A DNA stretch of 64,000 nt from Certhia americana (lineage: Eukaryota > Chordata > Aves > Passeriformes > Certhiidae). The stretch covers positions 93,630,617 through 93,694,616 of the forward strand of contig CM031857.1 of the NCBI GenBank assembly GCA_018697195.1, given 5' to 3'. The translations under genes were made by a program, and so were the position numbers. Below the pieces are notes generated by a model that made no database searches, had not been told where the DNA came from, and worked only from the letters and a program-made list of their open reading frames with translations. This document shows positions 1 through 14,021 of the stretch, one piece after another (positions within the stretch are counted from its first letter, which is position 1; each line of letters begins with the position of its first letter).

Positions 1-3000
1 GGACTCGTGCTCCCTGGTCACTGGCACATGTGAGGGACTGGCCTCTTTCAGAAAATGCTGGTGACATGTGGCCAGCCATTCCACACATAAAACCCTGGAA
101 GTTCTTAATGTGTTCAGCATGTGCAAACTGATTAAGTTCTGACTACAGGGAAACATAATCGTCTGCATATAGTTGGAGGTAGTAAGAGGAGAAGTTATTA
201 AACATGGTATGAGGGAGTTTATTAGGAGTAATAGGATGGAACTGAGAAGGCAAACACTTGAACATATGGAAAAGCTGCCAGACAATGAGATCAACTCAGT
301 CACAAAGACTAGTGCAAGGAGGTGGAGGAAACCACATTTAAAATTAGACTTAACAATAGAAAATGTGCTGTGGGGGACATGCCTGCCTGGCAGAGATGTG
401 CAGAACCCGTTTCTTTTCACACCTAGCATCCTTGGATCTGAAAACAGGTCCAATCACAAGAGATCCAGACTCCAAAATCTGAGGCTTCATGCCATTTCTG
501 CTATGAGCAGAAGAAAAATCTTTTTAACATATGTTATGAGCTACTGGCAACAGTAGCTGAGCTGATGGTGACAAAGATGGGAAAACCAAACAAGGGATAT
601 GAGGCCATCTTTGCACTGACAAAGGCCAAAGAGGACATTACAGGACTGTGATATTTATTTCCAGACTAGCCATCACCCCTGCCTTTGCCTAAAACTTTTC
701 TTATGCATCCAGTATTTTCTGGGTGGAAATGGAGTAAAAGGAAAGTACGATGTGTGAGGTTAAACAAGAAAGTAACTAAAATTATGTCCAGGGTGTGGGA
801 AGTTCAAGCAATATATTTGGCCTTTCAGTGCAAGGGAAAGAGAGCTGCTGGGAAAGTCTGGCATGGTTATTTTTACAGCTCCATGACTATTGCTAAACAC
901 AGCTTTGTAGACACCACTGAATGGAAACACCCACCACCCACCAGCTACGTATTTATTGTGAAACCAAGGCAATAGCAGAAGGCACCAGGGCTGCTGTTAT
1001 CAAGTCAGCTGGGAACACCAGCAATTCTCATGTCCTCTCAGCAGCCAGGTGATCCTGAAGCTCCAACTCAGCAGCAAAATCTTGGTTTTCGGCTGATACA
1101 ACACTGCATATATGGGACTAAGAAGGCTTGAATTAACTGTCAGACATTGCCTCAGGACACAAAGATGCATAGATTTTTCCATTCTCCTTTTATTTGCAAT
1201 CTCTCTGCTTAATCCCACACAGCAGTTTCAGTGAAACCCAATAGGTCGCTGGTGGGTTGCCTCCCACAGCTCCTGTTTTCTCCCTCTGCAGACAGTCTCA
1301 AACGCAGCAGCTAAAACAGGTTTAAGTGTCTGACACACAAATCTCAGAAAAGAGCAGAGGCTTCTGTGGATATATTATTGGGCACATTGATTTGCATGAC
1401 TGAATAGTGCTTTTTAGGGGGTAAACATGGAAATGGCTACAGCTATTGTTGGAATTTTGTATTTTTGAAGGCTATCCTGTTTTTAGAACTAGAGATTTTT
1501 ATTTCTGAAACAATATCTCTGTGACTCTATTCTATATGATGTTGCAGTTTTAGGCCCTCATATATGGACTCTGTGAGGTGTCTTTATACTCTTAGCACAA
1601 TTTTAATGTACTAATCAAGAATATTTTACTGTACAAACACACACCCAAATGAGGCAAATTGAACTATTTCTGTTTCCAAACAGCTGCTCTGTCTCAGAGT
1701 CCTTACAAAGCAATTACACAGTTGAATATAATGTCTTTGATGTTTTTTCATTACAAAATCTTGGCTAAAATATTCTGAGTTTGTATTTATCTTCATTATT
1801 GTAACAGCCTTTGGCAGCAATACATGAGGAAATCAAATAAGGTCATTTTCATTATTTCATCCAAGTGATAAACATTTTCATCATGTGGCTTGGATAAAAT
1901 ACTGTAAGTACAAAGCTGTGGGGAGCTGATGAAATACTTATTAATCATAATATTGAAAAAAAAAATTGCACTAAAAAAATTCAGGATTATGAAGCTGTGT
2001 AACATCACAGTTTTTGAAAAAGACACAATAATATTTCCAATAAACTCATTTTTTTTTCAATAATACTTCATACTCAAGTGCATAGTTAAAGAAAGTCAAG
2101 AAACACTACAAGTTTGTGGGGTTTTTTCTGTAACTGAGAAAAATAGCCAATGTGTGTTCACCCCAATGTTTTTAATTATGTTTTCAGACAGACTGTAAAT
2201 GCAATGAATTTGTCTTCACTTAAAAAATCTGAAATACTGTTACTGCTGCAGAGCATCTTCTTAGAAGGCTATCTTAGGAGAGTTATCTCAGCTGTCCTGA
2301 AGTCTGTTAACTCAACTCCATCATATTTCTTGCTTTTCATTTTAACATAGGTGGACATGAGCACAAGCTACATGGTGCTTATTTTTTCTGCTGTGCTCCT
2401 GCATCATTGGTATTATCAAAGGACCAGTTAGAGAAAAAAACAGGCTTTGGAGGTCTGGAGTCTTGGACAGCAGGCTGAATTTGACCATTTAAGTGACCCT
2501 TAGCAAGTCATTTAATTCTGCACATCAGTTTTCCCTTATGACTGCCATTTCATAATATCCAAGACACTGAGATTTCTGGATAAATGACACTTTTATAAAT
2601 TATTTGCATGACTCACATCCAAGAGGCCTGGTCACACAGTAAACTCATCTGCATTAAACACACTATAAAACTGATAAACACATACATACAGACTGAAAAA
2701 TTGTGTGTTAGGGGCAGAGTAACAATAATCCATAATGGCAAATAACATTAAGATTAGCTGTCTTTTATGACTCTTGCCCATGACTCAGAAAATCCTGAAG
2801 GAAGCAGAGCTTTGAAAATAACACAAATTGATGAAACATCCACTAAAAATTACTTAGTCACAACAAGTTCCCTGCTCACCAGCAGATTGTTTTGACATGG
2901 TGTTATCTGGAATATCTGAGGCAAGGCAGCTGTTTCTAGTCATCCCCCTCCACAGTGAACTGTGCATGGAACATGTACAGCAAGGATATGTGGAGGCAGC

Positions 3001-5992
3001 GAGTGCCTACATGATATCACCCTGAAGTGATCAAACATCTGAGTTTTGTTTTATTTCATAAGCCTTTTTTCATTAACTAATCCAAGCGTCCTGTTCTGTT
3101 ATCCTAGACCTTCCCATAAAAGGATTATAGCTGTCTAGTTTATCAGGGTTCATTTTTTGCTAAAATGGGCAGATATCCTTCTCTTTACAGTATAGGAAAT
3201 TAATATTCATTTTTCTACTAAGCAATCCAAGAATTTTAACACTTAATACTTTATGCATGGAAAGCAAAAGAACCGTCAGTATGGTATAATTAAATTCTCT
3301 CTCATTGACCCTTACCATATTTAACAGCACCTCTTCCAGTGACATAATTACAGTAAATTGGAAGGAAAGCTTCTAAATTGAGTTGGATCTCCTGCCTAGT
3401 AACTGCATAATAGCAACTGCATTCTTTATTCCTGAAACCACAGCTGTTAGTACTTCTGTTGAGATGTATTTAAAGAACCCTTCAAAGAGTAACAACTACA
3501 TACCCATAACAATATTAGGTAGAAAATCCTACTTACATCACTGGTGATTTGTTAGATATCAAAGACCTTCCTGCAATGTTTGATTTTTTCCATTTAGTAG
3601 TATCCACAGTATCCAGGATTTAATCAAAATAATTTAGTAGATGTGTCTCTGCTCTACTTTCTCAATAACCAAAACACAAACATATCCATTAAAGACGTTT
3701 CTGATTAGAGATACTTAGGGGAATATTCATGTCCCAGGCCATGGGCTTCAGAAAAATGAATACCATCTCAGGTCATTTAGAGGGAAGACAGACACAGAAA
3801 AAGAAACAGATATAGAAAAAAATTAATTATCTGTTCAAGTTTTAAGCCTGTCTGCCATTCTCTCTCACAGAGAAAGCCAGAGTACAGATTTCCTTGGTCC
3901 TGGGAGAGCCCACCCTTCAAGTCTGAGAGAGGGCCATTTAGTATGACTGTCATGGATACCCTAAATTAAGATTTTTCATTTTGCTATTTTCTTAATGTAA
4001 CTAACTCTCAGTTTTAATCTATACATGTACAGGATTGCATAGACAATGTCAAGCTGAAAAAACCACAAGATTTTTTGTTTAGTTGAATATTCTCTTTTAC
4101 AATGCAAAACTTTCATGCAGTGACAGCTGGAATCATTGCATACACCAAAAAAACCCTGCTGATATTGTCACTGGAAATAACTCTGAGAAGACACTGGTTT
4201 GCTATCTGCATCCTCTGTAAATCCACTTCCTGGCTATTGATTTATCAGAGTTTCCTTCCCTCATGAGCAGCACTGACCATGCACACCTTATTCACTGAGC
4301 AAGTGAAACAGGGGACCTGCATTTCAAGGGACCACACAGCTGAGCAAGAACAGCCACCCTTCTGATTCACACCAGGAAATCTCTGTTCTCCACAGAGAAC
4401 TTCGCTTGACTTTTCCTGCTGATCAAAGTATCACCCAGTGATAATGTGGAGCAGAAATTGAGGTTTCTTGGCTGCTGGATAGCCATGCAAACATGATAGC
4501 ACTCAAGGTTAACATATGTTTTTGCTCTATCAGAAAATGATCTCAGCTTCCACCCCCTAAATTTCTTATGCTAGAGGAAAATCAGGCAAAATCAATGTAG
4601 GGAGGAGAGCTATGTTTCCTTTAACTTAGGCACCATCAAGAGCTCCATCTAGCTCTGGCACATCCCTCTCCCCTTACTGCTGTGAGCTTTTTTGGATGGG
4701 CAGAAGGCATTTTCCTGTCTGTCTTGCCCCACAGTGTGTTCAGGGCAGATTTCAAAGCTGTTATATACTTCCCCAGACAGACCTAGGAGCTGGGCCTGGG
4801 GCCAGGAGTCTGCATCATTGTCCAGAAATGTGATTCTGATTTGGACTTTGTGATGGGTGAGGGAGCAGTGCTGACTTTCCTTGGGGAAGAAAGGAGTTTG
4901 GTCAAAGCCTTTGTAACACAATCCAAGTGTAAACCCCTGAGCTGGAGGATGCCTTATGATGGAAGGGGCTTTGGCCAACCTCATTTGTATCATTTGCAGC
5001 ACCCCAGAACCTGCAGCTGTACCAGAATTAGTTGCATGTAAGTGCTAATCATCACTGTGTTTGCAGCCATGAAAGGGCACAGCAGTGCTTCAACATATGT
5101 CCAAGAGCAAATGATTCACACTTGTCTCACAGCTGTTTGCTCCTGCTTTGGGAGAGGATTAAAAATACATGGAGAGCAAGGAAATGTGATTTGTACTGGT
5201 CTCCTGATTTTCCTTCCCTCTTGGAAACTGTAAAGTGTGGAAGAGCAAAGAGGCAAGCAAGCCCCCTTTCCATGTGCACTCTCTTTGCAAACTCAGCTGG
5301 ATGGAGACAGTCAAACTCACAGATTGCCAAGGCTTAGCAACACAGCTGTAATTATTTGAGCTGTTTGCATTTTGTTTGTTTACTTGATTGCTATATGATT
5401 ACAAAAAAATAATCTGGTCTTCATTATTTATTACTTATCCTTTCAATTTCCTCAGGAAAGAAAGGAACAAAAGAAATTTAACAAGGAAAGACAGGGACCC
5501 ACAGTATTTCCAAGGTCTTCTGTCCTGCAGGCTCAGGAATAGAAAGAGAGTTTCTAAGTGTTCAACTACGAATTATAACTACTATAAAAGGAGGTAGGAT
5601 GTTGAGAAAGAAGGAGTGTGTACTTCCCAGTTACTGCTTACCTTGCACTGCAATAATCTCTGGTTTGAGGATGGAATGCTGGACTCCTTACCAGGCTGCA
5701 TCCATATTTGATCCTTGCCCCTATAGCATCACCTAGCTTCAAGAAAAAGCATGGTCAGAGAAGAGAAAATAAACAGTGGTCTTTGAAATTCTGTTTTCTA
5801 TTTATATTCTGGTTAAGCAACCACTATTTTACCAAAAAAACTTAATTGGAGACTGTGTTTTCATAGTTGTCTGTGCTATTCTGTAAGAGAGGATTTGAGG
5901 CTTTCACTCAGACTGAGGCATCTTGTGAGCACATCTGCCTGCCTACCTAAGCTCAAGAAAGGAGAGTAAGTTCCTCCCCACTACTCCAGTTT

Positions 5993-6021
5993 AAAAAAAA
6001 AAAAAAAAAAACAAAAAAAAA
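5993..6021 (+). repeat. Poly-A tract
   Basis: Nearly pure A over 29 bases with one C at 6012. No retroelement body is recognised upstream. Confidence 0.95.
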
Positions 6022-7828
6022 GAGAAAGGACTGCAAGGAGAGGACAAACAACTGTGTATTTACAGCCTCCAAAGCAAAAGCCAGGGCTTCCCAGCAGGGC
6101 AATGATCTTTGCTGAAAGGATGACAGCAGCCCCCAGGAGCAGGAGCCCTGCCTGTGCAGTGAACAGGACTGCAGCTCTGCAAAGCTGCTTGAGGTGAGAC
6201 AGGTCTGTTCTCACTCCACAGTCCTCTTGGGAGAAGAGGATTTTTCTGCTGACTGACCTAGGCTGTAAGAAGTCTATTCCTAGGGAGCAACACGCTATAA
6301 ACCCTTAAATTCTTTTAATTTTTTAAGGAGGCTGCTTTTTCATCTGAGTGAAGATGAATGTAAGGCAAATGAAATCCCTCTATTCAAGTCCTTTCAGACT
6401 CATTCCTATTTTAATTAATTTTGGCTTTGTGACAACTTCCCTTTCCTGTTCCATTGCTCTTTCAGATCTCACCTCTTCCCCCCACGAGCTGTCAGAGCTC
6501 TGTTTTCACTCTCTGACTGTCACTTAACTTCTTAGTGCAAACCCCAGACCACAGGCTCTACCCACAAGCTCTTTTTCCTTTCTTCCACTTGGACTGTGCT
6601 TGCAGACTCTCATCTTACTAAAAAACAGAAAGTGGAAAAAGACCACTCCTCATTTTGACTCCTGTGTTTATGCTGCTGCCACAGAAAGTCTGCAGAGAGG
6701 CAGAAGAGATGTGTGGGTGTTTGGATCTGCAAGTTGCACGTCAGGATGCTTCGACACCTCCATCACACTCACAGAGATAAAAGAATTTTAGCAAAGAATC
6801 AAAGAATTTTATGTACTCCTTGTACTAATTTAAGGACTAATTTGACCCCAGAAGATCATTTGCAATGACTATGCTGGAAAGCCACCTGGAAGGTACTAAG
6901 CCTTGACTCAGGCTGAAATAGGTGACTCAGGGTGCCAGGCTGCCTTCACTCATGTCTGACAACAATCAAAAATCCAGTGTACTGCAGGCCTTCAGAGTTT
7001 TTCCCACAGTTTGGATGTGTCTTTAGGATACTATGGAAAGATCATTGTGACAGTTCTTTACTGGATCATGGCACACTTGTATGTGAAAATGACACATTTC
7101 CAGCCTCTTGAATCACACCTTTAAAAGACTCCATATGGGACCTGGATCTGAAAATATTTTGGTGTATTAGTAAAAGTTCTTCTTGTCTGTGAAATTATGT
7201 GTTGAAGCATTCTCATGAATCAAATCACTTCAATCACTTTGTCCTCAACTTCTCTCCCTGCTACTTCTCTGTGAGACTATTTAAAGCTAAAAAATAGAAA
7301 CAGTGATTCAGCTTTGGGTTTTTATTTTTTTTCTCCTTCACATTCTCTGGTGCTAGTCTACGTACCATACTTTTCTTCCTCAAAATCCCTGACTTATACA
7401 TTCAATTTAATAATCACTGTTGCATTCAATTAAAACAGAAACATTATGATGTTAACCCCCTATGACTGGCTTAAGGGAGACAGATTTACAGACATATGAA
7501 GAAACTGATGTTCTTGAAGTGTTTGGAAACTCCTAAACTATTACAGGAGAAATAATCTTTCCAATCTCATGAGCATGTTCAAGTATTAGCCAAAATTATA
7601 GCCATTAATGTGATGAAAAAACTATTTTTTAGTGAGTAAAGGCAACCTAAAAGGATAGCAGAGCATAGCAACATCTCAGTCTTCTTAAATCATAGCAGAG
7701 CTACTTTTATGATCTTGACCTAGCTGAACAGGGAGACTTTGATGGTTAATCAGTTAAACAGTTGCATAGTTTTCATCTGGTTAAACCTACAAGTGCCACT
7801 TTAGGCTAGAAACTATTGGAAAACACCA

Positions 7829-7918
7829 GAAAAAACAAACAAACCAAAAAAAAAAAATAACCAAAACAAACAAACAAAACCAAACAAACAAAAAACCCAA
7901 AACATAAAGAAAACCAAA
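7829..7918 (+). repeat. A-rich/CAAA low-complexity tract
   Basis: About 90 bases of AAAC/CAAA units with a 12-A run, almost free of G and T. Confidence 0.92.
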
Positions 7919-10417
7919 ATTACCCTTGTTTAATGAAATAGTCCCATGAGATGCCTCTCAGTTAAATTAACTATGCTTTGTATTACTGCCCTCACCTATC
8001 AACATCATACCAGTGATGTATTTGCATACATAAATATCATAAATGATGTATTTCAGTTCAATGAAGTTTTTCAGACTCACAAGAACACAATAAAAAGTCT
8101 TGGGACTGAAATCTCAAAACTCTTGAGACTCCCTATACTCCCAAGTTCACATTTAGTGTCTTAAGCCTGTGCTGCCCCAAGTGAGCAGACACAGCCCCTC
8201 CAGAGATCTGTGGAATCTCCTTTTGTCTAAGGACATTTTGAAGCTTCCTGGTCATTTACTTATATTCTTGGGGCAGAGTTTCCATCTCTTGGCCCAGTTA
8301 TATCCCTCTTTTTTGAATCAGGACCATTGGGAGGAAACAGAGCACTTGGTGGGTGTCAGCTGTTGTTCCTGTTATCTTGCTGTGATTTTACTGCTATGTG
8401 TTAACACTTCTAACATTGTGATCAGCAGCATTAGAGGGCAATGTGTAACATATTCAACACATTGCAAGCTGGAAGTGGAATCAGTTCTATACCCAGTAGT
8501 ACAAAACCACTGAAATGTTTTTAATAATTCTGTTTTTAATAGGCTTAAACAAAACAAAAAAAAAAAATTTACACACTGGATTATCAATTCATGCTTTGCT
8601 TGTGAGAAGAGGACATTCTCTGATCCTTGGCTAGAGAGGTTCATGGGGGAGCAATGCATGCCAAATTAACCAAAGAAGAGCCCAAATTCCCATCAATTCA
8701 AACAGGAAATGAGAGAGGAAGAGATTTTTGTTTTCCTGCACATCTTTTTAAGATCAATTCTTTTGACTCTGAATTTAGAATTGCTTGGAACTAAGCCTAG
8801 TTGAAACAATTAAATGATTTACTATTGTTTAAAAATAAATATGACTCCAGAGTATACTTTAAAAGTACTTCTGTGGTTATTTTTTTTCTCTTTTATTTAT
8901 TTAGAGGGAGAACAATTCTTCCTCTATACTTCTGTCACCAAAAGGACAAAGAACAACTCAGGCTCTGTTAATTAACAGAGTGGAAAAATGTTTCTTGACT
9001 TTGAAATGATTTATTAAACTATTACATGGTATTTCAAAAGAGGGGGATTAAAAAATACATGGTGTTACTAATGTATCTACATAAACCAATGGTTAAGTAA
9101 ATGAGGAGTGTATCACAAGAAAGGCATGACTTGGAAATGGCATCAGTTTCTCTCTGTTTTCAATTACACGTATTCCAGGCCAATTCTCATGGCACAGTTT
9201 TCAGGGAGGAGAAAAGAAGATGTAGTTGGTGCATTAGCAAAGGCTAAAATATTGAAGGGAATTCTTCTGTTGACATAAAGCCCCCTGCATGGGCAATATG
9301 GAAGTTTTACATTTGGGGGGCTTGAATAAAACCAGGTGGGAGCAGGCAAGTGTGTGTTTTCATTTAGAATATGGCACAACTCTCACCCAGCTCCAGGAAC
9401 AGACATGAGGCTGCTCCAGCCTTTGTCCCCAACCCCTTCCCTGACCCAGGGAACATCTTTTCCAAGAGGTTTTGCTGTGCTTCGGTCCAATCTGCCTGTG
9501 ATAAACAGCTTGCTTGTTGGCTGGCAAGCCAAAGGGGATCATGCTTGGGCTCATGGTTTCTACATGAGCTTTTTGGGGAGACGCATTTCCTTCCCACACT
9601 CCAGATGGCCATATAAGATCAGCATTAATCAGACTGTGTCTGGTGGAAATGCAAGCACAATGCCACAAGATGTGATTATTTATCAGCTTGTCACATCATG
9701 ATAGGAAGAAATGGCAGCAAGCTAGCTTCTTGTGAAATTTCCCTGTCTGATAGAGGTGTGTTTTGTGCAGCAACCAGCACTCTTTTGATTCAGCGCACAT
9801 CCAGCAACTTGCGAGCACAGAAGTTTTTGTCCCTCAGTTTGCAAAGAACTGAGTCCTGCACTAACTTCAACCTGCCTCAGCATCCACAGAGAGGCCACAC
9901 TAGCTCTCAGACTGGAGAGAATAGAGGTTGAATGGCAGAACCATTTAGAGCACCTCTGAGGTAAAAAGATTTATTAACTTCTGGAAACTATGGTTCTACA
10001 CATGGAAGTCACTGAGATAACAATTTTTTACCATGAACTTGTTGACCAACAAAACCAGATTTCTTCCAAATGAAAATTAAAAGCTGCCTACAGACAGCAA
10101 ATCCAGCATCACCTTTAATCAGGACTTGCTAGTCATGAGCAACCAGAGTGTAGCAGCTGACACCAACACATGGTCCTTTTCACAACTTCAGACTTCTATT
10201 AAGTCCAGAGAAGTTAAATAGTCCTTCTGTAGCATTTGAGAAGACTAAGAGCTGAATAAAATTCATACTTCCAATTTCAACTCCACTGAAGTTTAAGTTG
10301 TGAGAACAATGAATTGTTTTACTAACAAATAATAACTTGGTATTAGTGGCTGTTTAGAAAACTTTAAAATGGAAAAAAGATTAATCTAAAAGTAAATGCT
10401 TTATTTTTCAGTGAAAT

Positions 10418-10435
10418 AAAAAAAAAAAAAAAAAA
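10418..10435 (+). repeat. Poly-A tract (18 A)
   Basis: An unbroken A run after GTGAAATAAA. It lies about 95 bases before the CR1 tail and is not part of it. Confidence 0.95.
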
Positions 10436-10529
10436 GCAGAAAAAGAGCAGTGTGTATTTTATTTTCTCAGCTTTTGAGGACAGCTCTAAGAATGTCACTT
10501 AGGATGAATACAAAATATTGTTTCTTTGT

Positions 10530-10625
10530 TTTGGCTCTAGATGGCTCTGCCAGAGCAGGGGCATTGAGCCAGCTGACCTCTGGAGATCCTTTCCAACCTC
10601 AACCATCCTGTGCTTCTGTGAGATG
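10530..10625 (+). mobile_element. CR1 LINE 3' tail fragment
   Basis: A short stretch with GGCTCTAGATGGCTCTG, then TGACCTCTGGAGATCCTTTC, CAACCTCAACCATCCTGTG and CTTCTGTGA. This is the last roughly 90 bases of CR1, including the remains of the octamer tail. It is heavily 5'-truncated. Confidence 0.78.
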
Positions 10626-12177
10626 GTCAAATGAAAGTCAAAACTTTTCCAAAGTATTTCCTTCCTCTGCTTTAAATTAATCCCCCTAATTTGATCCTTG
10701 ATGTCCTGAGCTCCTCTGGTGTAACATAAGGTGTGTGCATGAGATTCTGACAGAAAACTTTCAAACCCAAGGATATAACACTTCCTCTCCCATTCCCGAG
10801 ACACTGCTGTTCTTTAGTTTCAAGTACTCTCTCCACCCCTAGAAACTGCATCTGCCTTAAATCAACTACTTCATGGGTGGTGGAGTTTTTTTAGTTGGTT
10901 TTGGTTTTATTCTCATAGAAGGGGATATAGTATCAAAGAAAATAAGCACTGAAGATTTTTATTTCACACAGTCGTTTTTCCAATTTGAAAACATTTAACC
11001 CCCAGGCAAAGAAAGGCACAGTGCCTAAATGTGCTGTGGTGATACCAGGCAATAAAAGAAATGCAGATATATTTTTTCCCCCTTCTCGCCACAGGTAAAC
11101 ATTTGCTCTGCAGTGTTACATTTCTATTACAGCATCTTGTGGAAGGTAAGGTTTTTACATTACCCAGACACGCTCCTTTCTCTACAACTCTAATAAATTC
11201 CCACTATCCAAAGCATGCAAACTGAGATAAATTGGGTAAATGGAAACATTGACATTAATAGGAGAAATGTTATTTGTTCCTTAAGCTTTGTATCTTAAAG
11301 GCCTTGTTTGAAAGAATTTTAGTTTAATCATGTTACTGGAAATCCTTTTAAATACTCCACTGTGATAGGGCGTGTTCTCTCGCTTTTGTTTGTCTCCTCA
11401 TTCATTGTCTTTCATGATAATTCATTGTTTCAATCTATAATGTATTGCTGCTATCACTCATAACACCTTGAGAAAAAATGGGATCAGGGACTTTTTCAAT
11501 AGAATAAACAGAAGTGAACTCCACTGAATGTCACCCTCAGGGCAACAGGGAAACAAGCTTGAACACAAAGCAAGAACTTGCAAAATATTACAGGAAAATA
11601 CAGCTATCAATGCCTTTAAATGGAACTAGCTAAGAAAAGTAAAGGCAAGAACTTTATTGGCAATATATGAAACTATCCTGTAACTCAAAGCTGTGTCTCA
11701 AGGTGGCTTTTGTTTTAGCTTCCAATATATCATATGCTATATGGCCCTATGCAGAGAAAAGAAACCAAAACCCAAAAAAATCCTCACACTTTTGGAGAAC
11801 ATATGTTCTAAATGTCATTGACTGTTTCTATATTCTTGCAGATTTTCTTCTTTTAGTTGCTTGAAGTTATGCCAATCTCAGATCAACTAAAGAGATTTAG
11901 AGAGAGAGAAAACTTATGGAATGAATTATTTCAAGTAGGATGACATCTCAGTGTACTGAATACATTGTACTAGAAGTTTAAAGACAATACAAGGTAAATG
12001 ACTCCTCATTCATATTTTTTATTGTATTCTGTTTTCAACAGTCTGAAGACAGAAAATCCAGCACACAGACAAGTTAAGTAACTTTCAGTACCGCTCATGG
12101 TTTTGGCACTGGCATGATAAGAAAGTTGATTTAGCTTTAATTTTTAATTACATTGTTCATAAATGAATGAATAAATA

Positions 12178-12219
12178 AAGATTGAATGATCAAACTTCAC
12201 TGTTTGATCATTCAATCTT
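12178..12219. repeat. Perfect inverted repeat, 18-bp arms, 6-nt loop
   Basis: The left arm 12178-12195 is AAGATTGAATGATCAAAC, and the right arm 12202-12219 is its exact reverse complement. The loop is TTCACT. The flanks do not extend the pairing. No host gene is nearby. Confidence 0.95.
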
Positions 12220-13959
12220 CTTATCTTATACTTGGAAATATAAAAAATCTTCACCAAATCTTGTCTGTCACCACAAGCCCAATGGAAGTTTTATTTCCTA
12301 GATTAGTAAGTTATCTTAATGAAGGCTGTTTCACCCCATGAATCCCATCCTTTGGTAAACAGGACCTACAAAAAGAGTTTTACTCTGCAGCAAACTCAGA
12401 AGCTGAAAACTGTCTTGTATTGGCAACTTCCATTTGTCACAAAAATAGAACAAAATCGGTAAAAAGCCCCAACTTTTAAAGCTGCAAAGCCTGCTTTGCT
12501 TAAGAAATGCAACATCACATGTCAAAATTCAAACCATTCAATATTTCACAAAGATACTGTTAAAAAAAAAAATAAATACAAGATAATGTTAATACTATTA
12601 ACTCAGCTGCTGCTTTTCCATTGAGGTGAACCTTAGTCTTGGGGGTAAAAAGCCAGATTTTATACTTCTATCAAAGATACATCAAAGTGATACAAAAGGC
12701 ATTTAGAGTGACAACAACCAACAATCTGGTCTCAGGAGGTGATTCCCAAAAAAAAAGTACCCCAATAACACCTGATACAGAACAGAGGACAAGTTGCTGG
12801 GCATCACCACAAGCCTGACTGCATCTTTGAGAAATGCCCTGTACATATCCCAGCTTTACTCCTGAGTATGGGCTACTGCCATAGCCACACTTATTCTACT
12901 ATATAATTATTGATAGGTTGGAAGAGAGGAATTGAAGAAAACTTCCTCTTTTTATTCCTCATCCAATAGCTCCTAGAGTTAATCCCCAACTGAAGAATTG
13001 AAATCAGCCCACCTTCACGATACTTGTTTATTCAGACAATATTACTCTATTTCCAGTCTTAAAATATTTTGCATCCAAAGCTTTGATATGGTTAAATATC
13101 TTATTCTTAAACTGAATGAAAAGTCTTTTCTTATTTGGTTGCCAGTTCACTGTATTAATTAAAATTTTAAACAAATTAACATGATAATTTCAAATCTGCC
13201 ATATTTGCATGTAAATAATCACCAGCCACATAGGGGAAAAAAAATAAATTGCTGACAGAATCTAGTCTCTTAAACAACTTCAGATGTTTTCAAAATCCAC
13301 ACCCAAGGTCAACAAAAAAACCTGACTCAAGGGTAATGGTCATTCATGTTCTCATAGACTGCCTAGAAAATCTATTTAAAAATAATTATTATAATTATTA
13401 CAATTATTATAAATCTCTCTTTTCTCAATAGCCAAATGGTGATATTAAAGAATGGGTTCAGTCCCTAACAACACTTGCTTAAATGATTCACCACCACACA
13501 TTCCTTTTTGCATTTTCAAGATTCTGCTGCAGATTACATGAGTCACAGGAGCTTTATGTAAATATTTGAAAATAGGTTCAAAATGCACTGTTAGAATTTT
13601 GTTTCATTTTACAGAACATTGCAATAGACTTGCTCCTTGGTGGCAAGTACCTGCAGAGAATAGAAAGACTTCAGTCCCACTCAGCTTTTGAAAACTCCCT
13701 TTCAGATAAACTACGTGGAAGTAGTGCTTTTGATCCAAAGTTCAGGTCCCAGCAGGAAAACATTTCTGACAGATCAGCTGGGTTAGGCAGACTCACTTAC
13801 AGCTGCTGCATGGATGATGGCAAGGTGGCAGCAGGAACAAGTGCCATGGCACAGGACTGCAGTGCTGCTTTAAGTCACAGGCCAGTAAGAAAAATAATAA
13901 AAAAACCCTAAATCTAAATATATTCAAAGCAGGAATTTATTAATCTGAAGAGGCTGCTG

Positions 13960-14021
13960 TTCCTGGATAATGCATTTACAAAGATTGCTATTCCTTCATA
14001 ATGCATTTACATAGCAACTCA
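13960..14021. repeat. 31-bp degenerate tandem repeat
   Basis: Two copies (13960-13990 and 13991-14021) both hold TTCCT and then ATAATGCATTTACA, with diverged ends. Downstream of PRKX. Confidence 0.75.

Noticed and set aside
173..556. A 127-codon plus-strand frame near the left edge
   Set aside because: It has no recognisable domain or splice context, and no conserved neighbour. Its length is possible by chance.
5981..6214. A hydrophobic 77-codon minus-strand frame that looks like membrane segments
   Set aside because: It starts at GTG, its upstream frame has no ATG, its poly-Phe end is just the poly-A tract read backwards, and it matches no family I know.
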